NCBI GenBank assembly: GCA_949284445.1
Contig: CASDVP010000004.1
Location: forward strand, 62,001-126,000
Reading direction: 5' to 3'
DNA length: 64,000 nt
Source of the DNA: an uncultured Bacillota bacterium
GTDB taxonomy: Bacteria; Bacillota_I; Bacilli_A; RFN20; CAG-288
Part shown: positions 19,041 to 27,020 of the stretch, piece by piece
Position numbering within the stretch: the stretch's first letter is position 1
Layout: every line of letters starts with the position of its first letter
The notes under the pieces: generated by a model
Database searches by the model: none
Told to the model about the DNA's origin: nothing
What the model saw: only the letters and a program-made list of their open reading frames with translations
Position numbers and translations under genes: made by a program

Positions 19041-19070
19041 TTGACAATGTTTATTGGGGGGGGGTAAAAT
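19041..19070 (+). promoter_or_regulatory. Promoter with a G9 tract in its spacer (phase-variation candidate)
   Basis: Perfect -35 TTGACA (19041-19046), an 18-base spacer and -10 TAAAAT (19065-19070). The last nine spacer bases (19056-19064) are all G, a striking run in this AT-rich DNA. Change of one G by slipped-strand mispairing would alter the spacer to 17 or 19 bases and hence promoter strength. It drives the SipW-dependent protein gene beginning at 19113. Confidence 0.8.
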
Positions 19071-19112
19071 CAAAAAAAGTATAAAGACATTTTTAAAAAT
19101 GGGGGTTTAAAC

Positions 19113-19808
19113 ATGTCAAAGAAAAAGTATATTGCAATTCTTCCTGGTCTTGCTATCTTATCACTTGTCGGTGCAGGTTTTTCGACTTGGTATTTCCAAA
19201 CTAGCGACACTAGAATATCGAACATCGATGTTGTCGTGACTGATTATTTGGATACTGGTAGACTTGAAGTCACTGGTAGCCTCAAATTAGTTTTAGATCA
19301 AACTGCAGATCGTTATGAAGATCAAAAAGGTCTTCACTTTGAAGGTGAATTAGTTTTGACTTATTATTTGCCAACCTGGAACTCTTTTAATGGCGAAGAT
19401 GCTGGATCTGATCAAACTGCTGAAAATGTCATCACTGATATTGATGATTCACAATTAAGTTGGACTTATACTGTTGAGGCTCTTAAAAATGACGATGATT
19501 CTTCTGTTGATGCAACTTTTAGAAAATATATCACTTGGGAAAGTAAACCTGAAATCACTAAAGAATCCAACCCTGGTTGGACTTTAAAAGAAGATGAATC
19601 ACGTCCTAATGAACGTATTTATACTCTTACTTTAAACGAAGCAAATATGACTCCTGATAACGTATTTGCTTTCAGTTATGCTACGAGTGGTGTTGGAATT
19701 ACTGGTGAACCAAAAAGTTTAGCTGAATATGAACAAATGGTGGCAGACTTACAAGGCACTCACCTCAAATTCTCCGTTGGTGTTGAATTTAATGGTGCTT
19801 CTAACTAA
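19113..19808 (+). CDS. SipW-dependent-type exported protein A
   Basis: 231 residues. The N-terminus (MSKKKYIAILPG, then a hydrophobic stretch ending GAGFSTWYF) has the layout of signal peptides cleaved by SipW in TasA, TapA and camelysin. The mature region is beta-rich with low cysteine content and no membrane anchor or sorting signal. A segment LVLDQT...LHFEG recurs in the 21006 gene product (LSLDQT...LQVQF), so the two are paralogues. GGGGG seven bases before the ATG may act as ribosome-binding site. A strong terminator directly after the gene suggests this is the abundant product of the operon. A fibre or matrix subunit is likely by analogy; it is not recognised as TasA by sequence. Confidence 0.75.
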   Translation: MSKKKYIAILPGLAILSLVGAGFSTWYFQTSDTRISNIDVVVTDYLDTGRLEVTGSLKLVLDQTADRYEDQKGLHFEGELVLTYYLPTWNSFNGEDAGSDQTAENVITDIDDSQLSWTYTVEALKNDDDSSVDATFRKYITWESKPEITKESNPGWTLKEDESRPNERIYTLTLNEANMTPDNVFAFSYATSGVGITGEPKSLAEYEQMVADLQGTHLKFSVGVEFNGASN

Positions 19809-19822
19809 TTAAACGATTTTTT

Positions 19823-19857
19823 GCAGGAGCAAGGCTTCTTGCTCCTGCTTCTTTTTT
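19823..19857 (+). terminator. Strong intraoperon terminator
   Basis: GCAGGAGCAAG-GCTT-CTTGCTCCTGC, an 11-bp perfect stem with a 4-base loop, followed by TTCTTTTTT. It lies between exported protein A and the signal peptidase, so downstream genes would be reached by readthrough or by a separate weak promoter. Confidence 0.9.
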
Positions 19858-19889
19858 AGGCACTTCGTGATAAAAGTAGGAGGAATAAT

Positions 19890-21002
19890 ATGGATATTTC
19901 TACCATAATTGCGATATGTGTGCTTGCATTATTCACCATTGTTTATCTTGTTTGCTTCGGAGTGATGTTCCATTATTCATCTAAGAACTATCTATTAGCA
20001 AATAATGATGAAGAAATTGAAAAAGATATACATGATGAATATAAAAAGTATCTAAAAAAATATGATCCTGATGAAGAACAGACTTTTTTAGAATATACAG
20101 CACAAAAAAGAAAGAACGCACACAATAACTCTATCTTTTTAAATATCATCGATTGGGTGATTTGTATTTTGTGTGTCGCTTTTGTGGCTTTAGCTGGTTA
20201 TATGAAGTCACAGAATCAACAAGTTTTTCTCGGAGATACTTCATTATTAGTCATTGAAACTGGCTCAATGGCCACTGTCAGTGACTTTAATGGCTACATT
20301 GAAGAAAACAATTTGACTGATCAGATTCCTGAATCTTCTTTGATCACTATTAATAAAGTTAAGTCTGCTGAAGACATGGAACTTTATAAGATTTATGCTT
20401 TTAAAGTCGAAAAACAAGTTATCGTCCATAGACTTGTTGAAATCAATAATGAAGATGGTCAAACAACGTATACTTTTAAGGGTGATGCTAATGCTGGTTC
20501 ATTAGATATTGAAATCGATTTGACCTTTGATAAAGTCTTAGGTGTTTATAGTGGCTTTAATAATCAGGTTTTAGGAACCATCATCATTTATTTACAATCA
20601 CCGGCAGGAATCATCGCTATCTGCTGTGCTGTCATTATCTTGTTAGGATATGATATTTATCATTCTAAATCGATGAAAGCCTATCGAATCCGCTATGATT
20701 TGTTAGCATATGATGCTGAGAGAATTTATAAAAAAGTTGAAGATATAAAGAATACTCGTATTGTCAATGATAAACTCATCGGTAATATCCGAAATGAAAA
20801 CATCAAAAAGTATCGTTATGTTGAAACTTTAGTTTCTAATAAAGTTTATCCGATCGGTTCTAAAGCTATCATTTTAAAAGTTTTAGATAAAGGTAAGAGA
20901 GTCAAAGTCCTTATCACTGATGCTAAGCAACCTGATGTCTTAATTTATAATTCTACTGATGTCAAAGTCATTTCTTTCCCTTATAAAGCTGAGGTGAAGT
21001 GA
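19890..21002 (+). CDS. sipW: SipW-like signal peptidase I (S26B, ER type)
   Basis: Membrane signal peptidase. Hydrophobic segments at ~4-30, ~85-108 and ~230-252. Catalytic serine in ETGSM (Ser126), histidine in VIVHRLVEI (His180) and aspartate in FKGDANAGS (Asp199): the Ser-His-Asp pattern of ER-type/SipW enzymes rather than the Ser-Lys dyad of ordinary SipS. At 370 residues it is much longer than B. subtilis SipW (~190): it has an extra N-terminal membrane/charged region (~30-80), an insert after the serine motif, and a ~110-residue cytoplasmic tail. AGGAGG precedes the ATG. The flanking genes encode its probable substrates; the next gene starts 3 bases after the stop. Confidence 0.88.
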   Translation: MDISTIIAICVLALFTIVYLVCFGVMFHYSSKNYLLANNDEEIEKDIHDEYKKYLKKYDPDEEQTFLEYTAQKRKNAHNNSIFLNIIDWVICILCVAFVALAGYMKSQNQQVFLGDTSLLVIETGSMATVSDFNGYIEENNLTDQIPESSLITINKVKSAEDMELYKIYAFKVEKQVIVHRLVEINNEDGQTTYTFKGDANAGSLDIEIDLTFDKVLGVYSGFNNQVLGTIIIYLQSPAGIIAICCAVIILLGYDIYHSKSMKAYRIRYDLLAYDAERIYKKVEDIKNTRIVNDKLIGNIRNENIKKYRYVETLVSNKVYPIGSKAIILKVLDKGKRVKVLITDAKQPDVLIYNSTDVKVISFPYKAEVK

Positions 21003-21005
21003 GAG

Positions 21006-21572
21006 ATGAATGGTAAAAGAGTTTTATTAGCCTTGATACCGGTACTTGCTTTTTCAGCTCTTATCGGTGGAGGTTTAGCTACTTGGTATTTTAGCACAGA
21101 TTCAGAAGCTAATTTTAAGGCTGATTTAACAGTGTCTGATGGTTGTGAAATCGGCACTATTGATGTGCTTAATGCCGATGATATTTATTTATCTCTTGAT
21201 CAGACTGTTCATGAATTATCAGCTCCTTTGCAAGTTCAATTCACTCCTGATGATAAAGTGGTTGATCAAACTAGTGATGTTGCCCCATCTATCAGTCTTT
21301 TTAACTTTACCTATAATTTGGTCATCGGAGATGGTGCAGCTGATGAAGAAGCTTTCCGTTATTATTTAGACTTTGAAAATAATGGCACTTGGAATAATGG
21401 ATCGTTTTCTAAAGTTGCACAAACTGATGGTACTTCTAAATGGATATATGTCGCTGATATTGATCCTACATTCACACTTATAAATGTTTTTACTAACATC
21501 AATCAATTTAATGAAGTGAAAGACGCTGTGATAAAACCGCTGCATTTCACTCTCAATGCTACTTTAGCATAG
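21006..21572 (+). CDS. SipW-dependent-type exported protein B
   Basis: 188 residues beginning with a short basic segment (MNGKR), a hydrophobic core and ALIGGGLATWYFSTDSEA, an almost textbook SipW-type signal sequence (compare IGGGTFAYFSD in known substrates). The mature part resembles protein A around LSLDQTVHELSAPLQVQF and is predicted beta-rich. It is packed against the peptidase gene with 3 bases between and GAGGTG near the end of that gene as ribosome-binding site. No anchor, cysteine or LPxTG. Function is unknown; a minor fibre or cap subunit is a reasonable guess by analogy with TapA/TasA. Confidence 0.75.
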   Translation: MNGKRVLLALIPVLAFSALIGGGLATWYFSTDSEANFKADLTVSDGCEIGTIDVLNADDIYLSLDQTVHELSAPLQVQFTPDDKVVDQTSDVAPSISLFNFTYNLVIGDGAADEEAFRYYLDFENNGTWNNGSFSKVAQTDGTSKWIYVADIDPTFTLINVFTNINQFNEVKDAVIKPLHFTLNATLA

Positions 21573-21590
21573 AAATAGGAGGATGATACA

Positions 21591-23783
21591 ATGAAACGTA
21601 AAGGTCTTATTGCTTCCATCATTCTCTGCTTCGTGTTGGTATTCACTTGTGTTGGTACAGGTTTAGCAACTTTCTTTTTTGCTGCCCAACCAAAGAAAGC
21701 TGAAAATATTCAAACAAAATTAGATGATATTGAAGAAAATTATTCAGTTTCAGATGGTTCTATCAAGGCTGAAAACTATTACGATGTCTATTTCTTTGCA
21801 CAAAGCTATGCTGCTGATACTGCTAGCTATTCTAATGGGCAGGTGAATTATACGCCTGTTTCTGCAGATACTGAATCAGTCGAGACAGCTTCTCTTACTT
21901 TTTTTAACCAATGGTCATCAACTAATCGAACGGTTCATGCTCAAGAATATGGCTATTGGCCAGAGAGTACTATAGTTTCTAATGCTGATATTGAGATTCA
22001 AGAAATTAGAAGCTCTTATAATGGTGCTTATGACTACATTACCAATTATAAAGACAAAGGAAATCGTCCTTATGTTGGCTACAAACATTTAAGAGTATAT
22101 CAGTCCATTACTACTGAGCAATTTGAAGCTATTGGTAATCCAGCAACTACAGGCAGAGATTATGGGAATTGGCCTAATGAAAATTCTACTCCAGAAGGTC
22201 ATAATCAATTAGATTTTTCTGGTTGGACAGCTAATAGAGCTGTTGCTTCTCAATTTGCTATTTCTTCGAAACCTAAGACATTTACTGATTCTTATATTGG
22301 CATCCCATACACTAAAGAATTTGATGTGGTGTATGGTGGAGGACAAGGAGATTTTGACTATATTGATGCATTTACCTCTCTTCAGTCACTTGATCAAAGT
22401 TCAGATGATGGTACTGCTGCAGGTGATAATGTTATTTTCTTATACCCGATATATACTCAAGGTAAAAATCATAGTTCACCATATCATACTTCTATGAGAT
22501 TGAATACTGTTTCTAATGGTGAACAATCAACTAAATTCTTTGGGCAAGAAACCATACGTAATGGTAGTGGAAATTATCAGTATGAAATATTCAGTTTGAA
22601 AAATATTGTTGTTGATGATATTTCTAATTTTTCATCAAATATTGAACTTGCTGGCGCTTCCTCTAATATTGGTTGGGGAGTTGGCTGGGAAACAATTAGC
22701 ACTATTAATAGTAGTACAGAATTATTTTATAGTTCTGGTGCTTATAATGTGTATGTTTATTATGTCACTCAAAATGATTCACGTAATTATTCTGAGAATC
22801 AGAATGCTGCTAATAATGCTGCAGAATCTAGACCAGGAGTTTTTGTTAATACATTTTCTGGCTATGGGCAAGATATTGCAAATAATGGAACAATTAATTT
22901 TTACTATCGTATTATAATAGAACGAACATATGAGTTCCATCTATTAGGTGGTGCTGGTGGTATTAATGGATTCATTTATGAAACGACATCAGCAGAACAT
23001 TTGTACCAAATTTCAACTGACTATACTGATGAAGGCAACAATCAATTTTCTGCTATTTATTTCTCATCAAATATATTCCTTGGTGATCCTTTAGCTAAAT
23101 TTGACTCTACAGGGGTTTTAAATGGTTGGGCAAAAGCAAATGTTTTTACTATAGCAGCTGCTGATGAAATTAGACCATTTAATATAGAGCCATTAAATGA
23201 AGATGAACTCACATATATAAACAATAATCGAAGTAATCCAACAGAAGAGGATCCCTATCAAACTATAGATGATGGAATATTGAGTTTAGCTTCTTCTAGT
23301 GGCAGTGATCCTGATTATCAGTTGAATAGAACAGATGGATATGATATTCCTGAAATGCTTAAAGTTTCTAGTGCTGGTTATTATGATTTCGTTTATAAAA
23401 TCACTTTCAACAAAGCAAGTGGTAGTACTGGGTCAACAGACTTTACTAATTATGTAGCTTCGATTAAAGTTGGAATCCGTTCTGCTCAAAATACTGTTTT
23501 CGTTAAGATATATCGTAATGATTTAACTCAATATGATGAAAACGGATTTATTGTTCATAGTAGTTTACCTGCTTATCGTGCTGACGTCAGCTTAGGTACT
23601 GCACTTTATGAAACTAATTTCCTTTATAGTACTCAAGCCTCAATCTCATTCACTGATTTAGTCGCACAACTTGAAAATAATAATCAAGAACTAATTAATC
23701 ATGTTACACAAGAACCTGTGCCTATCGATGGTAATTTACTGATAATGAAGAACTATATCTTCTATATACGAAATAAATCTTAA
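21591..23783 (+). CDS. SipW-dependent-type large exported protein C
   Basis: 730 residues. The signal peptide (MKRKGLIASIIL..., ending CVGTGLATFFFA) is of the same SipW type. The long mature region is rich in Asn, Tyr, Ser and Thr and aromatic residues, typical of an extracellular beta-structured protein, without cysteine after the signal region, a lipobox, LPxTG or a C-terminal membrane helix. The ribosome-binding site AGGAGG is 8 bases from the ATG. The coding DNA from ~22.5 to 23.5 kb looks more AT-rich than its neighbours, perhaps from faster divergence. It overlaps no other gene and is last in the cluster. No named domain recognised. Confidence 0.72.
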   Translation: MKRKGLIASIILCFVLVFTCVGTGLATFFFAAQPKKAENIQTKLDDIEENYSVSDGSIKAENYYDVYFFAQSYAADTASYSNGQVNYTPVSADTESVETASLTFFNQWSSTNRTVHAQEYGYWPESTIVSNADIEIQEIRSSYNGAYDYITNYKDKGNRPYVGYKHLRVYQSITTEQFEAIGNPATTGRDYGNWPNENSTPEGHNQLDFSGWTANRAVASQFAISSKPKTFTDSYIGIPYTKEFDVVYGGGQGDFDYIDAFTSLQSLDQSSDDGTAAGDNVIFLYPIYTQGKNHSSPYHTSMRLNTVSNGEQSTKFFGQETIRNGSGNYQYEIFSLKNIVVDDISNFSSNIELAGASSNIGWGVGWETISTINSSTELFYSSGAYNVYVYYVTQNDSRNYSENQNAANNAAESRPGVFVNTFSGYGQDIANNGTINFYYRIIIERTYEFHLLGGAGGINGFIYETTSAEHLYQISTDYTDEGNNQFSAIYFSSNIFLGDPLAKFDSTGVLNGWAKANVFTIAAADEIRPFNIEPLNEDELTYINNNRSNPTEEDPYQTIDDGILSLASSSGSDPDYQLNRTDGYDIPEMLKVSSAGYYDFVYKITFNKASGSTGSTDFTNYVASIKVGIRSAQNTVFVKIYRNDLTQYDENGFIVHSSLPAYRADVSLGTALYETNFLYSTQASISFTDLVAQLENNNQELINHVTQEPVPIDGNLLIMKNYIFYIRNKS

Positions 23784-23800
23784 ATTGTTATTAGAATTTA

Positions 23801-24673
23801 TTATTTAATCTCAATAGTGTAGGTGTAATTGAATTTTTGATTTGCTTTTAAGAAATTAATCCCTGGTTTTCGTGTGATATCTTTATCACTATCAATAGTG
23901 TCAGGATACCCGAACCAAGGTTCGATGCACACATAATCACCATATTGTTTGTCAGACCATAAGGCTAAATAAGGGGCTTCTTTAATATCAACAATGATAG
24001 TACTTCCATCTTTTTTGTTCAAAGTTACTTTAGTGATATCTTTTGCATCGATGATGATAGTATTAATCAAATTAAACAGACCTTTAGATAATGAGATTGG
24101 AGAATCGATTTTAGATGTGAGACCATTCATGAAACAGAAAGTCTCTTCTTGTAATAAGACAGTTTTCTCTTTGTCGCCATCAAAATTGATTTGATTGCCA
24201 CTCATGTTAAATTCAGTATCATTTCTTTTTCCAGAGACTTTGAAAGCTGGATGCGCTCCGAGCATGAAAGGCATATCTTCTTTCGATAAATTAATAATTT
24301 CGTAATTTAAAGATAACTTATTTTCTTTAAGCACATAAGTGAGAGTTGCTTCAAAGTCAAAAGGATAATTTTTAAAAGTCACTTCATTTGAATGAAACGT
24401 CGCTTTTAATGAATATGAATCAATTTGGATCAATTTTGCATTCATATATCGCAAAAGTCCATGATTTTTAAGAGTGAATATTTTTCCTTTATACGAATAT
24501 GTTTGATCTATAAGACGTGCTATGAAAGGAAAGATGAAAACATCTTGCCCTTGCCAAGCGTCAGGAAGAGGTTGATATAGAAGTTCAGCATCTCTTTTCT
24601 TATCATAAATAGATGTCATTGAACCACCTTTTTCCTGAACTTCTAACTTAATATATGCATTTTCAATTTTCAT
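23801..24673 (-). CDS. Aldose 1-epimerase-family protein (LacX/YeaD-like)
   Basis: 290 residues of the galactose mutarotase-like fold. Conserved blocks: FPFIARLID...YSYKGK, NHGLLR, LGAHPAFKV and CIEPWFGYPD. These fit the LacX/hexose-6-phosphate epimerase branch more than classic GalM, where the catalytic His and Glu are in comparable positions (His in GAHPAF; Glu in CIEPW). Substrate probably an aldose or sugar phosphate, cytoplasmic. The ribosome-binding site GAGGTG is good. Convergent with the exported protein C gene, 17 bases apart, with no terminator seen between them. Confidence 0.85.
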   Translation of the reverse strand: MKIENAYIKLEVQEKGGSMTSIYDKKRDAELLYQPLPDAWQGQDVFIFPFIARLIDQTYSYKGKIFTLKNHGLLRYMNAKLIQIDSYSLKATFHSNEVTFKNYPFDFEATLTYVLKENKLSLNYEIINLSKEDMPFMLGAHPAFKVSGKRNDTEFNMSGNQINFDGDKEKTVLLQEETFCFMNGLTSKIDSPISLSKGLFNLINTIIIDAKDITKVTLNKKDGSTIIVDIKEAPYLALWSDKQYGDYVCIEPWFGYPDTIDSDKDITRKPGINFLKANQKFNYTYTIEIK

Positions 24674-25151
24674 ATGATCACCTCAATAATATGATAGTCG
24701 AAATGTCAGAGAAAAGATATGTGAGTTTATATTTTTCAAAAGCTTTGTCAAGCTAAGTAAGTGCTTTCTTTAATAATAAAATACGTCATAAAATAGTCAA
24801 ATAATGAAAAATAATGCGATGACAAATTTGACATTCTTTGATAGAAAATAAAATTGGCAAAGTAAGATATGATTAAAGATATCACTAACTTTATATGTGT
24901 TTCTAATTTGTATTCTTAATTTTTTTGAAAATCATTATCAGATTATTTACTTTATTTTAAAATTTTGTAATGAATTCACTGTGTATAATTTATAAGTAAG
25001 TATTGAACTTACATTTTGAAGGGGCATTACATCATTAAATTATTATTTCCTTCAAACTTTATTAAAACAAATGAAATAGAGGAGGCTAGAATTGAGAAAC
25101 TTTTGATTTTGGGAAGTGAAGTATTCGATTAACTGAAAGAAAGGATTATTC
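24674..25151. other. 478-bp intergenic region
   Basis: No gene is supported. A TATAAT at 24984-24989 is a likely -10 for the downstream lipoprotein gene, without a clear -35. A small inverted repeat (GTAAG/CTTAC, ~24996-25012) follows. A strong GAGGAGG at ~25080 is followed only by a few sense codons from a TTG, so it probably does not mark a gene. Confidence 0.4.
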
Positions 25152-26909
25152 ATGAAAAAAAGAAATTTGTTGTTTGTTGCTTTATTTTCCTCTTTAATCA
25201 CTTTAGGTTCATGTACAAATTCTTCAAGCACTACTCCTTCAGATGTTGATGTCAACTCTTCTAATAACCCGATATCAAAGCCGAGCAGTTCTGTTTCTGA
25301 TACTCCTAACTCTAGCACTGATAATGATGATAATAATTCATCGTCAACTTCTTCAAGCACTGGAAGTGAATTTGAAACTATTTCTATTGCAGAGGCAAGA
25401 GCGTTACCTACAGCTAGCGAAGTCACTGTCACTGGCGAAGTTATCAAAGTTTTATATGCTCAAGGCGGTAATAGAATCGCTTATGTCTACATTTATGATG
25501 GGACTGCTGGTATCGTTTTATATCCTAATAAAAATCAAACGTTTCCAGTAGTTGAAGAAGGAAATCATATAGTGGTCAACGGTTCTACCGATTATTATCA
25601 AGGGATGTATGAATTGACTACTCCGACTATTTTAGACAATGATGATGACACTAATTTAGATATTGATGAGAGCTGGATTATTGATTCAACCGCAGCTGAA
25701 GTCAATGCACTAACAGATGAGGAATCATTGAATATTTATCGTGTTCCTTGCAAAGCGACTAAGAGTGATCAATACAATGTTTATTACCTAAATGACACCA
25801 GTTCTGATATTTCATTACAAACCTATTCACAAAATGGATATGTTGAATATGAGTTTTTAGATGAACATCTCGATGAGTCGATGTATGTTGTTTTCATGTA
25901 CTCGTTACAAAAAAATACTAAGCATTATGTATTGCCACTCTATTATGATGGTGCATATACAGTTTCTCAAAAAGATGAAATTGATAAAGTATTACCAGAA
26001 GTCACTAATGGTTTAACCACAGTTTATTATGAGAATGCTAGCTTCACCTTACCTAAAGTTTCTGTTGATAATCCAGTTGTCACTTTCTCTTACACTTCCT
26101 CTGATCCGGCAGTCTCTTTCAGCGATGAATCAGATTTTATCAAAGTTGATGTTAAAGCCACTAAAGATTTCACTATCACAGTGACTGGTCATTTGGGAGA
26201 GGAAACTTCTAGCACCACTATCAATTTTGAAGTGAGACAAAAAGGTGAATATGATAACCTTGTTTCTATCGCAGATTTGCGTAAACAGGCTGATGGAACT
26301 GAAGTGAAGTTTGAAGGTGAAGTCATCGGCTATAGTTTTGATTCACCAACTGGTAGCAGATATAATTCATATTACATCGGTGATGAGACTGGTTCTATCC
26401 GTGTCACCTTAACAGCTACTGATGCTAGTAAAATGTTACTTGCTAATGGTGAACATGTCGTCATGGAAGGAATTGTTGATGTTTATTCTGAAGCTTTAAA
26501 CACTTTAACAATTGATGATGTCAACGTTTTATATCATGATTCTAAAGATAATGTTTTACCATTTGAACCAATGACAAAGACATTTGATGAGATGAATAAC
26601 TTTGTCGTTGATAGTGCTGATAATCGTGCTGGTGATGTCTTCTATATGACGTTCAAATTGTTCAGTAAGAAGAATACATATGGGTCAGATACACTCTACT
26701 ATTCTGTGTCGTTAGATGGCACAGAAGCAGATGTTGGTGGACATGAAAAGTCAAAAGTTTTCTATTCTTCAGGAGGAAGCGATTTATCATATCTTGATGA
26801 ATATGTCGGACATACTGTCAAAGGATTGATCGGTATTAGAGATGTCAAATCTGGTCAATCATATTATCGATATGATTGCTTGAATGGTTATCTTGAAATA
26901 GTTGAATAA
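25152..26909 (+). CDS. Lipoprotein with two OB-fold-like domains
   Basis: 585 residues. Signal peptide with lipobox LGSC (Cys at residue ~20), then a Ser/Thr/Asn-rich linker to ~70. Two similar domains follow: ~76-165 (ISIAEARALPTASEVTVTGEV...IYDGTAGIVLYPN) and ~372-465 (VSIADLRKQADGTEVKFEGEV...YIGDETGSIRVTL), each matching the layout of extracytoplasmic OB-fold domains found in secreted nucleases and DUF5689-type proteins. Between them lies an Ig-like beta region (~275-360). No nuclease motif is seen. AAAGGA precedes the ATG. Surface role is inferred; binding partner unknown. Confidence 0.75.
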   Translation: MKKRNLLFVALFSSLITLGSCTNSSSTTPSDVDVNSSNNPISKPSSSVSDTPNSSTDNDDNNSSSTSSSTGSEFETISIAEARALPTASEVTVTGEVIKVLYAQGGNRIAYVYIYDGTAGIVLYPNKNQTFPVVEEGNHIVVNGSTDYYQGMYELTTPTILDNDDDTNLDIDESWIIDSTAAEVNALTDEESLNIYRVPCKATKSDQYNVYYLNDTSSDISLQTYSQNGYVEYEFLDEHLDESMYVVFMYSLQKNTKHYVLPLYYDGAYTVSQKDEIDKVLPEVTNGLTTVYYENASFTLPKVSVDNPVVTFSYTSSDPAVSFSDESDFIKVDVKATKDFTITVTGHLGEETSSTTINFEVRQKGEYDNLVSIADLRKQADGTEVKFEGEVIGYSFDSPTGSRYNSYYIGDETGSIRVTLTATDASKMLLANGEHVVMEGIVDVYSEALNTLTIDDVNVLYHDSKDNVLPFEPMTKTFDEMNNFVVDSADNRAGDVFYMTFKLFSKKNTYGSDTLYYSVSLDGTEADVGGHEKSKVFYSSGGSDLSYLDEYVGHTVKGLIGIRDVKSGQSYYRYDCLNGYLEIVE

Positions 26910-26913
26910 TGAT

Positions 26914-26946
26914 ATTGGTCGAGTGGGAAACTGCTCGACCAATTTT
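26914..26946 (+). terminator. Intrinsic terminator
   Basis: TTGGTCGAG and CTCGACCAA form a 9-bp stem with a 10-base loop and a short T tract. It ends the OB-fold lipoprotein gene. Confidence 0.85.
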
Positions 26947-27020
26947 AAAAAAATAAAAAATAATAAATATTTATATTATAAAGTTATATAATTATAAAGC
27001 TTTCTAAGGAGACTTTTACT

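Noticed and set aside
25078..25105. Strong GAGGAGG as the start of an extra gene
   Set aside because: It is followed only by a TTG with a few codons before a stop; no ORF of meaningful length results.
25052..25447. 131-codon ORF on the minus strand over the start of the OB-fold lipoprotein gene
   Set aside because: It is the antisense shadow of the Ser/Thr-rich linker of a convincing lipoprotein and has no ribosome-binding site or recognisable content.
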